NCBI GenBank assembly: GCA_020024285.1
Contig: JAHHTZ010000003.1
Span: forward strand, 1-64,000
Reading direction: 5' to 3'
DNA length: 64,000 nt
DNA from: Oscillospiraceae bacterium
Lineage (GTDB): Bacteria > Bacillota > Clostridia > Oscillospirales > Ruminococcaceae
In this document: one piece after another, positions 43,261-52,223 of the stretch
How the letters are laid out: every line of letters starts with the position of its first letter
How positions within the stretch are numbered: the first letter of the stretch is position 1
Translations under genes and position numbers: made by a program
The notes under the pieces: generated by a model
Database searches by the model: none
What the model was told of the DNA's origin: nothing
Seen by the model: only the letters and a program-made list of their open reading frames with translations

Positions 43261-44178
43261 TTATACCGTTCCCTGCTGTTTTTTGGAGAGATCGGGCGTT
43301 TCAAAAACCTGTGTTGCACCGGTATCCATTTCGGTGTTCTGCTGGGTGGGAACAAGCATCGTGCTCCTGGAATAAGACTCCATCAGAAAACGGGCATAAA
43401 TCAGAGAGCTCATCTCATAGTACGGAAAAACATACAGCGCAGGAAGCACCAAAAAGCAGGACAGGAACCACACTGCATAGGACAGGTGATAAATAAGGAT
43501 CTGTTCCCGTCTTCCCTTTGTTGCCCGGCGCGATTGCTTGATGGATGCAAGGACGCCGATATCTTCGGTGAGCAGATAATAGCGTGCCAGAAAGAACTTT
43601 TGAATGGTGATCCCAAAGAAGATGGCAAAAAGCCCCATCAGCATGATGCCAAATACGATGCCTGTCGTCCCGAGGAGATAGCTGCTCTGTGCGGGACCGT
43701 TCTTGCTGTACCATATGGAAGCAAACAGGATCGTGATCGGCAAAATGAAGTAGACCACTGCCCAGAAGAGGATGCGAACCATGATGTTGAGCTGCAAAAC
43801 CAGCGCGCGAAAAAACAGCTTTCTGCCGGAAAACCAGCTGAAAATCGAGAGGATATCCTCCGATTCGCCCTCGGAAAGCTGGTAATACCACTGATGTATC
43901 CCGAACTTGAGCGGCGTGAGGATCACAAAAAAGCCGACAGACATGATGAGGGTCAGCGTGATGGAAACGATCGAGGTGTTGGGGATGTTGTCCCAGTATA
44001 CGCCCGGCGTTCCGGAATCGAGATAGAACGGGACACCCAACAGCATCGAAATGATAATTTCGATCATGGTAAACAGCAGATAGATCGCAAAGCCCAGCAA
44101 AGCAATGGCGATTGCCTTCCCCCAGTTGTCGTGCAGGCACTGTCTGCCGTTTTGCTTGATTTGTTTGCGAAGTGTCAT
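43261..44178 (-). CDS. Multi-pass membrane protein, DUF975-like
   Basis: 305 residues with about six hydrophobic helices. The opening 'NGRQCLHDNWGKAIAIALLGFAIYLL' and the segment before the tail resemble DUF975 membrane proteins, but the match is weak. The last 40 residues are polar and Gln/Thr-rich. The ATG at 44176-44178 is chosen because GGAGG lies about 9 bases upstream. It lies 57 bases after the phosphatase-like gene on the same strand. No function can be given. Confidence 0.7.
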   Translation of the reverse strand: MTLRKQIKQNGRQCLHDNWGKAIAIALLGFAIYLLFTMIEIIISMLLGVPFYLDSGTPGVYWDNIPNTSIVSITLTLIMSVGFFVILTPLKFGIHQWYYQLSEGESEDILSIFSWFSGRKLFFRALVLQLNIMVRILFWAVVYFILPITILFASIWYSKNGPAQSSYLLGTTGIVFGIMLMGLFAIFFGITIQKFFLARYYLLTEDIGVLASIKQSRRATKGRREQILIYHLSYAVWFLSCFLVLPALYVFPYYEMSSLIYARFLMESYSRSTMLVPTQQNTEMDTGATQVFETPDLSKKQQGTV

Positions 44179-44235
44179 GATAGCAAACCTCCACACAAGT
44201 TGTTTTTTGACCGGAGGAATCCCCCGTTGTGCATT

Positions 44236-44919
44236 TTACTCTTCGTCTTCATAGTCGAACCCGTTTTCATACTGCTTTTGCTCCAGCCAGTCGAGGTCCT
44301 CTTCCTCCTCACTCAGCGGAACGACCCCAAAGGATTCGAACACGCGGTCGCGCAGCCAGATCTGCGGTGTGATGAGGGCTGTGAATCCCGCACCGCAAGG
44401 GCAGTTCCACTCGCCCATCGGTTTTCTCGGGAAGGCAAGCAGCGCCATGATGGTCATGATGGCAGTGCCGCTGACAACGACCGCAGCGTCAAAAATCTGA
44501 TTGTCCATCATATCCCGCAGCACCTTGTCGATCCCCTGCACCAGACGCTCCACGTAGGCACGTCCCGTTTCTCCGTTGGGAGGAGGGTTGTTCATATTGT
44601 CGCGCAGCCAGCTTTGAAACTCCGGTACGTCCTGAAGCTCCTCCATTTTTTTCCCTTCAAACTCCCCGAGATCCATCTCACGAAGCTCTGAAACGGTGAG
44701 TAGCTCCTGATTCGGGAACAGCATCATCCCCGTCTGAATGCAGCGCTCGAGGGGACTTGTGTATATCTTTTCGATGAGCGGATAGCGCAGCTCGGTCATC
44801 TCCTCCAGCTGTGCAAAGCCCTCCTTGCACAGCGGAAGATCGGTGATGCCGATATACTGTCCGTTGAAATTTGCCTTTGTCAATCCGTGGCGGATAAAAT
44901 GCAGTTTATACGATTTCAT
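44236..44919 (-). CDS. Histidine phosphatase superfamily protein lacking the second catalytic His
   Basis: 227 residues of the phosphoglycerate-mutase-like fold. The phosphorylated RHG is present (10-12), as are TSPLERCIQT (Arg59) and LREMDLGEFEG (acid donor region). Where the family has the second histidine in 'VxHGG', this protein reads VVVSGTAIM with Ser150 at that place. The tail is strongly acidic and contains CPCGAGF. Catalysis may be weak or altered, or the protein may be a sensor. AAAGGAG precedes the ATG. Confidence 0.8.
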   Translation of the reverse strand: MKSYKLHFIRHGLTKANFNGQYIGITDLPLCKEGFAQLEEMTELRYPLIEKIYTSPLERCIQTGMMLFPNQELLTVSELREMDLGEFEGKKMEELQDVPEFQSWLRDNMNNPPPNGETGRAYVERLVQGIDKVLRDMMDNQIFDAAVVVSGTAIMTIMALLAFPRKPMGEWNCPCGAGFTALITPQIWLRDRVFESFGVVPLSEEEEDLDWLEQKQYENGFDYEDEE

Positions 44920-44991
44920 AGATTTTTTCTCCTTTTATTGTTGAGTTGCTTTGAAAATTCGTCATAATTTCAAACTTTTTGACAACACCTA

Positions 44992-45033
44992 TTTACAAAT
45001 CGTTTTTTATATAATATAATTTACGATACGTAA
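44992..45033 (+). promoter_or_regulatory. Promoter and palindromic operator of the XRE regulator
   Basis: TTTACA (44992-44997), 17-base spacer, perfect TATAAT (45015-45020), and directly after it the palindrome TTACG-ATA-CGTAA (45021-45033). This suggests autoregulation. Confidence 0.7.
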
Positions 45034-45062
45034 ATCACATGTACAGTGAGGAGGATTCGCGT

Positions 45063-45761
45063 ATGAATGCCGACTTTCCCCGGCTTATTACATTGCTGCG
45101 AAAGGAAAAAGGGATCAGCCAAAAGCAGGCCGCTGCAGAGCTTGGCATTTCGCAGGCATTGCTGTCCCATTATGAAAAAGGGATTCGGGAGTGCGGACTG
45201 GATTTTCTGGTTCGATGCTCCAGATTTTATGGTGTGTCCTGCGACTATCTGCTGGGAGTTTCGCCCGATCGTCAGGGTTATCAGCTGACGGTGGAGGATA
45301 TTCCCGAGGCGGACTCGATGAAGGATGTTGTATTTCATGGCAACATCATGCCGGTGCTCAATAAAAAACTGATTTCCAATTCTATGAGCATCATTTTCGA
45401 TTTGATCGGAAAAAGCGAGAGCAACCAGCTCAATGTTGAGATTTCAAACTATCTGATGGCAGCGGTATACCGTGCCTTTCGGATTCTCTACAGTGCAAAT
45501 CCCAAAAATGAAGACAGTATGTTCTCGATCCCGCAGGAGCTGGTATCCGGATACTGCAATGCAGCAATGAGCGTGGGAGAAGCCCGCGCACAGCAGATCG
45601 CATCGGGACTTTGCGAAAAAGAAAATTCTGTGAAAAATATCAACGAGCAAAAGCTCACCACAGAATATATCCTGCAAACCTATCCCAAGCAGGCGCAGGC
45701 ATTGCTCAACCTGATCCAGAATATCGAGGGCAGGGTCAACTTTTCCGAAAAGAATTCATAA
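45063..45761 (+). CDS. XRE family transcriptional regulator
   Basis: 232 residues. The N-terminal helix-turn-helix (about 5-60) is typical: 'LRKEKGISQKQAAAELGISQALLSHYEKG'. 'CSRFYGVSCDYLLGV' follows, then a larger, mostly helical domain of about 160 residues that I cannot name. The ATG at 45063 follows GAGGAG by 9 bases; the frame upstream overlaps the operator. It is monocistronic with a strong terminator. Targets besides its own promoter are unknown. Confidence 0.85.
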   Translation: MNADFPRLITLLRKEKGISQKQAAAELGISQALLSHYEKGIRECGLDFLVRCSRFYGVSCDYLLGVSPDRQGYQLTVEDIPEADSMKDVVFHGNIMPVLNKKLISNSMSIIFDLIGKSESNQLNVEISNYLMAAVYRAFRILYSANPKNEDSMFSIPQELVSGYCNAAMSVGEARAQQIASGLCEKENSVKNINEQKLTTEYILQTYPKQAQALLNLIQNIEGRVNFSEKNS

Positions 45762-45827
45762 ACATCTGCATCGTTATATGATACCATCTTTTTCCTATAA
45801 AATAAAGCGCATATTGTGAATTTTTCC

Positions 45828-45870
45828 GCAGGGAGCGTCCGGCAGCACCGGATGCTCCCTGCCCTTTTTT
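45828..45870 (+). terminator. Terminator of the XRE gene
   Basis: GCAGGGAGC (45828-45836) pairs with GCTCCCTGC (45854-45862), with an inner GTCCGG/CCGGAT stem and a T6 tail. Confidence 0.88.
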
Positions 45871-45893
45871 GCTTTCTTCCATTTGGCTTTTTC

Positions 45894-45962
45894 TTGCCAT
45901 CGGCAGTATTTTGTGATAGGATTATGATGTATTTTTTGAGGGCAGGCGGCTGCCGCTTTTTT
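45894..45962 (+). promoter_or_regulatory. Promoter and leader hairpin of the lipoprotein/two-component operon
   Basis: TTGCCA (45894-45899), 17-base spacer, TAGGAT (45917-45922). In the leader GGCAG/CTGCC (45941-45954) is followed by six T, a short terminator-like element before the GTG start. Confidence 0.45.
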
Positions 45963-45993
45963 CTCAGATTTTTCTTAAAAACGAGGTGATTTT

Positions 45994-47337
45994 GTGCTGA
46001 TAAAACTGTTGTGCCTTTTTCTTTCCATGCTGCTTTTCACCTCCTGTACCCAGTTTGAATTTTCTCCCAAAAACCTGATGCGTCCGCCCAAGCTGACGCA
46101 GGAGCAGCTGGAAATTTTCACGGCACTGGAAAATGCAGTCGGCGATAAAACCATCAAATATAAATACCCCAAAAACGGGGACTACCGCTCTTCCTTTGTT
46201 TTTTATGACCTCGATGAGGACGGAGAGGCGGAGGCACTCGCCTTCTATCAGGCAGAATCGAAGGGTTCTTCCACCCGTGTCAATATCCTGGACCATTCGG
46301 ACGCAGGCTGGGTTTCTGTTTATGACATCCCCTCGCCAAGCAACGAAACAAACATCGATTTTATTTCCTTCGAGCCTCTGCTCCATTCAAACAGGGAAAA
46401 TATCGTCATTGGCTGGGTGAATGAATATCTGAATGAAAAAAACGTGGTGGTCTATTCCTTTGACGGACAGCGGATGCGGGAAGAATACAGGGAATATTAC
46501 GACGAGCTTGCCTTTCTTGATATCAACAGCGATTCCTCGCTGGACCTTCTTCTGGTGACAAACAATTCCTATTCCGATACAAGTACTGTATCCATGGTCA
46601 CACGGGTGACAAATTCGATCGGAAAAACGGTGCTGGAGGAGGTGAGCTCCCTTAATCTCTCCCATGCCTGCGGCGAGATCCTCCAGCTTACACAGGGAAA
46701 GGTCGGTGCATCCACCAACGCCCTGTTCATCGATTCCAACATCAATGTTCACCGCAGTCCCAAAACGCTCATCACACAGGCTGTCACTGCCTACCGCAAC
46801 GAGCTGATCAACCTGCTCGATACCGAAAACGTGCGCCTTTCGGATGATACCATCCGCCCCACCTCAACCCTGTGTCAGGACATCGACCGCGACGGCATCA
46901 TCGAGATCCCAACCGTTTCCCCGCTCCCCGGATACAGCGTGGGAGAGGACGAAGAGGTCATCTACCGCACCACCTTCAACAAGCTGGGCAGCGGCAATGC
47001 ATGGGAGCCTGTGCGAAACTGTGTCATCAATGAATCGCACCGCTATATGATTACACTCCCGGAATCGTGGAACCGGCACGTCACGATTGTCAACCAGCCG
47101 GAAACCGGCGAATGGACGTTCCTGCGCTACAGCGACAAAAAGTCGGAGCCCGGTACCGCGCTTTTGCGCCTGAAGGTCTACTCGGTCAAGGACTATCACG
47201 ACAAATTTGAAAACGATTTCTTCTTCCTGTTGGGAAAACAGGGTCTGTTTGAATATTATGCCTATATTCCGGAGAACAGCGACCCGCTGCACATCACGCC
47301 GCAGGAGCTTGCGCAGATGTTCTCCTTTGTTCAATAA
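45994..47337 (+). CDS. Lipoprotein encoded with a two-component system
   Basis: 447 residues with a short signal peptide and lipobox LFTSC (Cys18), so it is exported and anchored outside. The mature part contains a 'FYDLDEDGEAEALAFYQ' calcium-loop/VCBS-like acidic motif, a later 'DIDRDGIIEIPTV' copy and a C-terminal domain of about 110 residues. The start is GTG with GAGGTGAT at 45983-45990. It lies 21 bases before the response regulator, so it may modulate the sensor kinase or share its signal. The family is not recognised beyond this. Confidence 0.85.
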   Translation: MLIKLLCLFLSMLLFTSCTQFEFSPKNLMRPPKLTQEQLEIFTALENAVGDKTIKYKYPKNGDYRSSFVFYDLDEDGEAEALAFYQAESKGSSTRVNILDHSDAGWVSVYDIPSPSNETNIDFISFEPLLHSNRENIVIGWVNEYLNEKNVVVYSFDGQRMREEYREYYDELAFLDINSDSSLDLLLVTNNSYSDTSTVSMVTRVTNSIGKTVLEEVSSLNLSHACGEILQLTQGKVGASTNALFIDSNINVHRSPKTLITQAVTAYRNELINLLDTENVRLSDDTIRPTSTLCQDIDRDGIIEIPTVSPLPGYSVGEDEEVIYRTTFNKLGSGNAWEPVRNCVINESHRYMITLPESWNRHVTIVNQPETGEWTFLRYSDKKSEPGTALLRLKVYSVKDYHDKFENDFFFLLGKQGLFEYYAYIPENSDPLHITPQELAQMFSFVQ

Positions 47338-47358
47338 ATCGGAAACGGAGGTTTTAAG

Positions 47359-48054
47359 ATGAAACGAATTTTAGTTGCCGAAGATGAAGATGTGATCCGC
47401 GACTTTGTGGTGCTCAACCTCAAGCGAAGCGGCTATGAAGTGTTTGACGTTCCCACCGGGGACGAAGCACTCAAGCTGTATGACGAGTGCAACGGAAACT
47501 TCGATGTGATCCTTCTCGATATCATGATGCCCGGAACCGACGGTGTCACCGTGTGCAAGGAGATCCGCAAACGCAGCAGCACCGTCGGGATCATCATGCT
47601 CTCCGCCAAAAGCCAGGAGATGGACAAGGTGGGGGCTTTGATGTACGGCGCAGATGATTATATCACAAAGCCCTTTGGACCCGCAGAGCTGATTGCCCGT
47701 GTGGATGCCATCCACCGCCGGGTCAACATGGTGGCTCCTGTGGTGGAAAATCCGTCCGAGATCCAATCCGGTCCCTTCACCCTCAACGACCGCAGCCGTA
47801 CCCTCAAGAAAAACGGGGAAAATATCGATCTGACACAGGTGGAATTTCAGATCATGGAGTTTTTCCTCAACAACCCCAATGTTGCGCTGGAGCGCAACAC
47901 CATCCTCACGCAGGTGTGGGGCGAAAACTACTTTGGTGATGTAAAGATCGTGGATGTGAATATCCGCCGCCTGCGCATGAAGATCGAGGATGAGCCCTCT
48001 AACCCGAAGTATCTCACGACCGTTTGGGGATATGGCTATAAATGGAGCATCTAA
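47359..48054 (+). CDS. OmpR/PhoB family response regulator
   Basis: 231 residues. The receiver domain has acidic EDED (8-11), phosphoacceptor Asp54 in LLDIMMPG and Lys104 in YITKPFG. The winged-helix DNA-binding domain spans about 130-231 ('LTQVEFQIMEFFLNNPNVALERNTILTQVWG', ending 'VWGYGYKW'). GGAGG precedes the ATG. It is the middle gene of a lipoprotein-regulator-kinase operon. Confidence 0.93.
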   Translation: MKRILVAEDEDVIRDFVVLNLKRSGYEVFDVPTGDEALKLYDECNGNFDVILLDIMMPGTDGVTVCKEIRKRSSTVGIIMLSAKSQEMDKVGALMYGADDYITKPFGPAELIARVDAIHRRVNMVAPVVENPSEIQSGPFTLNDRSRTLKKNGENIDLTQVEFQIMEFFLNNPNVALERNTILTQVWGENYFGDVKIVDVNIRRLRMKIEDEPSNPKYLTTVWGYGYKWSI

Positions 48055-48096
48055 CGCCGCTGTGCGCTGAAAATTTTGAGGGAGGGAGGCGAACCC

Positions 48097-49509
48097 GTGG
48101 CTGTCAAGCGAATCACCAAGCGCTGGCTCTATAACAGCTTCTTCGTCATTTTGATGGTGCTCATTACGCTGATCATCGTTTTTTCCATCTTTATCCGAAG
48201 CTATTTTTACAACAACGTCCTGCAAGTGATGAAATCTGCCGCAATGGTCAATACGACCCTGCTTGTCAACTATTCGGAAGATAACTCCGTCAATTTTTCC
48301 TCCGCGGTGCTCAAAATGGTGGAGGACTTTGAAGAAAAGGACCGGATGGAGCTGATGGCGATCGACTCCTCCGGAAAAATCATCATCACCTCCAGCGGAT
48401 TTTCCCCTGCGGAAATCCTCCCCATGCCGGACTATCAGCAGGCGCTCACCTCCCCCTACCGTGAAGGGGTCTTTGAGGGGTCCATCAACCACGAGCCGGT
48501 CATCGCCTACACTGCCCTTGCGCCGGTATCCGCCGATTCCGACCTTGCAGCCCTGCGCTATGTGGTTTCTCTCTCTGCTGTAAACCGTCAGATCATCCTC
48601 TATATTGCGCTGATGGCCCTGCTTTGTATGGTCATCATCTTCTTTGTCGGCGTTTCAAGCTCGTATTTCATCAGCTCCATCGTCAATCCGGTGGATGAGA
48701 TCGGAAAGACTGCCCGGCTCATTGCACAGGGTGATTTCTCGGTTCGGCTCAAGAAAAAGTATGACGACGAGGTGGGCGAGCTGTGCGACGTCATCAACTA
48801 TATGGCGGAGGAGCTGCAGGAAACCGAAAAAATGAAGAACGACTTCATTTCCTCTGTGTCCCACGAGCTGCGCACCCCGCTCACTGCCATCCGCGGCTGG
48901 GCGGAAACGCTTACCGACCCCACCATCGACCCCGACAGCCTGAAAAAGGGAATGGGCGTCATCCTCAAGGAAAGCGACCGTCTTTCCTCGATGGTCGAGG
49001 AGCTGCTCGACTTTTCGCGCATCCAAAGCGGACGCTTCAAGCTCACGCTCTCAAAGCTCGACCTAATTGCGGAGCTCAGCGATGCTGTCCTTATGTTTAC
49101 CGAGCGCGCAAAGCAGGACAACATCGAACTGGTCTATGAGGAACCTATGGATATTATCCCCATCAATGCGGACAGTAACCGTCTGCGTCAGGTATTTGTC
49201 AACATTCTTGATAATGCACTCAAATATTCCGATTCCGGTGACACCGTCACCGTAGAGGCTTGTTTGCAGAATGATTCGGCAGTCATCACGATTGCAGATA
49301 CGGGCTGCGGCATCAGCGAGGTGGACCTGCCGCAGATCAAGAAGAAGTTTTACAAGGCAAATTCCACCCGGCGCGGCTCCGGCATCGGACTTGCCGTGGC
49401 GGACGAAATCATCACACTGCACAGAGGAAAGCTGGAGGTCGCAAGTCAGCAAAACGTGGGCACCACCGTCACGATCACACTTCCTCTGATGAAAAATTCC
49501 TCCAATTAG
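48097..49509 (+). CDS. Membrane sensor histidine kinase
   Basis: 470 residues. Two helices (about 14-34 and 167-190) flank an extracytoplasmic sensor of about 130 residues. Then come a HAMP domain (about 190-243), the dimerisation domain with the phosphorylated His256 in SVSHELRTPLTAIRGW, and an ATPase with NILDNALKYS (N box), IADTGCGIS (G1) and GSGIGLAVADEI (G2). The GTG at 48097 is chosen because GGGAGGGAGG lies just upstream. It is the partner of the preceding response regulator. Confidence 0.93.
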   Translation: MAVKRITKRWLYNSFFVILMVLITLIIVFSIFIRSYFYNNVLQVMKSAAMVNTTLLVNYSEDNSVNFSSAVLKMVEDFEEKDRMELMAIDSSGKIIITSSGFSPAEILPMPDYQQALTSPYREGVFEGSINHEPVIAYTALAPVSADSDLAALRYVVSLSAVNRQIILYIALMALLCMVIIFFVGVSSSYFISSIVNPVDEIGKTARLIAQGDFSVRLKKKYDDEVGELCDVINYMAEELQETEKMKNDFISSVSHELRTPLTAIRGWAETLTDPTIDPDSLKKGMGVILKESDRLSSMVEELLDFSRIQSGRFKLTLSKLDLIAELSDAVLMFTERAKQDNIELVYEEPMDIIPINADSNRLRQVFVNILDNALKYSDSGDTVTVEACLQNDSAVITIADTGCGISEVDLPQIKKKFYKANSTRRGSGIGLAVADEIITLHRGKLEVASQQNVGTTVTITLPLMKNSSN

Positions 49510-49549
49510 AAAAGAACGTCCGATTGTTTCCTGTTTGTTCATAAAAGCA

Positions 49550-49558
49550 TGCTATACT
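49550..49558 (+). promoter_or_regulatory. Extended -10 promoter of DUF1385-prmC
   Basis: TGC-TATACT at 49550-49558; -35 poor. Confidence 0.5.
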
Positions 49559-49612
49559 TCTTTGTAGAACATTGTGATAAACCAATCAAATAAAAGGAGA
49601 TCAGAAAAAAAT

Positions 49613-50551
49613 ATGGCAAAAAATGAGGCTTGCAATTCCTGCATCAAAACAAGCATCGGTGGTCAGGCGGTCATCGAAGGCATCATGATGCGCGGACCGA
49701 AAAAAACTGCCCTTTCCGTCCGTCTTTCGGATGGAACCATTTCCACCGAAGAATGGGCAACCCCCAATCAAAAGGCATGGTATAAAAAAGTTCCGTTTGT
49801 TCGCGGTGTGTTCAACTTTGTTGATACCCTCAAGGAGGGGTACTCCTGCCTTACCAAATCAGCGCAGCTGACGATGGACGACGAGGAGCCCTCTGAATTT
49901 GAAAAGAAAATGCGCAAAAAGCTCGGTGACAAGTACAACACCATCTTTGAGATCATCACCTTCACCATTGCTGCTATGATCGCAATCGGTCTGTTTGTGT
50001 TTTTGCCAACACTCACCGTAAAGCTGATTCAGCCGATGATCCACAACACGGTCGCTCTGACTGCGATCGAAAGCGTTGTGAAGGTTGTGCTGTTTTTGCT
50101 CTACCTGCTTTTTGTTTCCAATCTCAGCGACATCCACCGTGTCTTTCAGTATCACGGGGCAGAGCATAAAACCATCTTCTGCTACGAACACGGCGAGGAG
50201 CTGACGGTTGAAAATGTGCGTAAATATACCCGTTTTCACCCGCGCTGCGGCACAAGCTTCCTTGTGATCGTGCTGCTTTTGTCCATCTTTGTCTTTTCCT
50301 TCGTATCCTGGGGCAATGTATGGGTGCGCATCCTGCTCAAGCTCATCTGCCTGCCGCTCATCATGTCGATCGCATATGAGTGCATCAAATTCGCCGGTCG
50401 TCACGACAATGCCTTCACCCGCATCCTGTCCGCACCAGGGCTGTGGACACAGCGCCTGACCACGCGCGAACCCGATGATGAGATGATCGAGGTTGCAATC
50501 GAAGCAATGAAGCGCGTCATCCCCGAAAACGCGGAGGATGCAAAATGGTAG
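49613..50551 (+). CDS. DUF1385 (YqhQ-like) membrane protein
   Basis: 312 residues. The start 'IGGQAVIEGIMMRGPKKTALSVR' and the later 'YHGAEHKTIFCYEHGEELTVENVRK' and 'FHPRCGTSFLVIVL' are DUF1385 hallmarks, with conserved His/Cys residues that could bind metal. About five membrane helices lie in the middle and C-terminal parts. Function is not known. The ATG at 49613 follows AAAGGAGATC. Its stop overlaps the prmC start by 7 bases, so the two are coupled. Confidence 0.9.
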   Translation: MAKNEACNSCIKTSIGGQAVIEGIMMRGPKKTALSVRLSDGTISTEEWATPNQKAWYKKVPFVRGVFNFVDTLKEGYSCLTKSAQLTMDDEEPSEFEKKMRKKLGDKYNTIFEIITFTIAAMIAIGLFVFLPTLTVKLIQPMIHNTVALTAIESVVKVVLFLLYLLFVSNLSDIHRVFQYHGAEHKTIFCYEHGEELTVENVRKYTRFHPRCGTSFLVIVLLLSIFVFSFVSWGNVWVRILLKLICLPLIMSIAYECIKFAGRHDNAFTRILSAPGLWTQRLTTREPDDEMIEVAIEAMKRVIPENAEDAKW

Positions 50552-51408
50552 ACAACATGACCTACTGGGAGGTCTATCAAAAAGGAAAACAAGAGCTGTC
50601 AAAAGCACAGGCGGATTCCGCCTGTGCTTTTGAATGCTGGTGCCTTATGGAGTCGGTATTCGGCTATCCTAAAACGCAGGTGCTCCTGCATCAGAAGGAC
50701 CCTGCGCCCAAGGAAGGGATCGACCGCTTTTTCAACATGATCCGCCATCGATTGGAGGGCTATCCCCTTCAGTATCTCCTTGGGAGCTGGGAATTTTGGG
50801 GCTATCCCTTCGCGGTGGGCGAAGGGGTTCTCATTCCAAGAGCCGATACCGAAACACTGGCAGAGCTGTGCATCCGCGAGGCGGCACAGTTTGACCACCC
50901 TGTCCTTGCGGACCTTTGCAGCGGCAGCGGCTGTCTGCCCGTTGTGTTTTCAAAGGAGATTGCAGCGGCACAAACAATCTATGCCGTCGAGCTTTCCCCC
51001 GATGCCCTCCCCTATCTCAAGCAGAACGTAGAGCAAAACGACTGCCGCAATATCACCGTCTTACAGGAAGATGTGCTCACCTGGGTGCCGCCGCAGCCGC
51101 TGCACCTCATTTCCTCCAATCCCCCTTATCTTTCTGCGCAGGAAATGCAGGAGCTGCAAACCGAGGTGACCTATGAGCCGCAAATGGCTCTCGAAGCTGC
51201 GGAGGAGGGGCTGTTCTTTTATCGTATGATTTCCGAGCGGTATTTTAACTATCTTCTCCCCGGCGGGGTCCTTGCCTTTGAAGTCGGGTATCGTCAGGCG
51301 GCAGCAGTCGCCTCCCTGATGCAGCAAAACGACTTTGAGAAGATTCGCACCGTCCCCGACCTCTGCGGGGTGCAGCGCGTTGTCATAGGGCAGCGTCCTC
51401 TCTCATAA
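50545..51408 (+). CDS. prmC: Peptide chain release factor N5-glutamine methyltransferase
   Basis: PrmC methylates the GGQ glutamine of release factors 1 and 2. The 287 residues have the N-terminal helical domain, 'YPLQYLLGSWEFWG', 'VLIPRADTETL', SAM-binding ADLCSGSGCLPVV and catalytic SNPPYLS. GGAGG lies 7 bases before the ATG, inside the end of DUF1385. No prfA is adjacent. Confidence 0.93.
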   Translation: MVDNMTYWEVYQKGKQELSKAQADSACAFECWCLMESVFGYPKTQVLLHQKDPAPKEGIDRFFNMIRHRLEGYPLQYLLGSWEFWGYPFAVGEGVLIPRADTETLAELCIREAAQFDHPVLADLCSGSGCLPVVFSKEIAAAQTIYAVELSPDALPYLKQNVEQNDCRNITVLQEDVLTWVPPQPLHLISSNPPYLSAQEMQELQTEVTYEPQMALEAAEEGLFFYRMISERYFNYLLPGGVLAFEVGYRQAAAVASLMQQNDFEKIRTVPDLCGVQRVVIGQRPLS

Positions 51409-51451
51409 AACAAAACGGTATGATACCAAAGGTATCATACCGTTTTGTTTT
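51407..51451. terminator. Bidirectional terminator between prmC and trpA
   Basis: A perfect 21-bp stem (51407-51427 with 51431-51451) around AAA, with A/T ends on both sides. Confidence 0.9.
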
Positions 51452-52223
51452 ACTGATTCAAGGCTTCTTTCATGCTTTTTACATAGGCTCCGACAAAAGG
51501 CGCTGCCTTGTCTTTATGTTCTTCCATGATATGAATGAGCGCAGAATCGCAAACCACTCCGTCTGCACCCTTGCTCATGCGCTGTGCATCCTGCGGTGTT
51601 TCGATTCCAAACCCGATGGCGCATGGGATTTTTGTATTTTCGCGAATCACCTCGATGATCTGCGGAATTTCGCACACGAGATGCTCATGCTTTTCGTGGA
51701 TGCCCTGATTGGAAACGAGATAGAGAAAGCCTTCTGCCTCCCTTGCGATCTGCGCGATGCGCTCGCGTCTTGCAGGGGCGATCTGAGAGATCATCTCAAT
51801 GCCGTACTGTTTGCAAAGCGGATGGAAGTCTTCCTTTTCTTCATAAGGAAGGTCGAGGATCAAGATTCCGTCCACGCCGGATTTCGCACAGTTTTGCAGG
51901 AATTTTTCACTTCCGTAGGAGAAGATGACATTTGCATAGATGACAAGTACAAGCGGAACCTTCAGTTCTCCGTTCATCCTTTGGAGCAGCTCAAACACAC
52001 GGTCGGTCGTTGTGCCGGCGGATAAGGCGCGGATGTTGGCTCCCTGCACAACCGGAGCTTCCGCAACCGGGTCGGAGAACGGGATGCCCAGCTCGATCAG
52101 GTCTGCACCGTTTGCAGCGCATGCATGTAGGACTTCTTCTGTTGTGTTCAAATCCGGATCACCGCAGGTGATGAACGGAATAAAGGCTTTGTTTTTCTCA
52201 AATGCAGATTGTATTTTACTCAT
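51450..52223 (-). CDS. trpA: Tryptophan synthase alpha subunit
   Basis: TrpA cleaves indole-3-glycerol phosphate to indole, channelled to TrpB. 257 residues with ITCGDPD, the catalytic Glu in LIELGIPFSDP, and phosphate-binding IGFGIETPQDA. The second catalytic acid region reads AEAP where Escherichia coli has ADGP, so Glu replaces Asp60, a conservative change. ATG at 52221-52223 overlaps the trpB stop by 8 bases. No other trp genes are in the window. Confidence 0.93.
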   Translation of the reverse strand: MSKIQSAFEKNKAFIPFITCGDPDLNTTEEVLHACAANGADLIELGIPFSDPVAEAPVVQGANIRALSAGTTTDRVFELLQRMNGELKVPLVLVIYANVIFSYGSEKFLQNCAKSGVDGILILDLPYEEKEDFHPLCKQYGIEMISQIAPARRERIAQIAREAEGFLYLVSNQGIHEKHEHLVCEIPQIIEVIRENTKIPCAIGFGIETPQDAQRMSKGADGVVCDSALIHIMEEHKDKAAPFVGAYVKSMKEALNQ

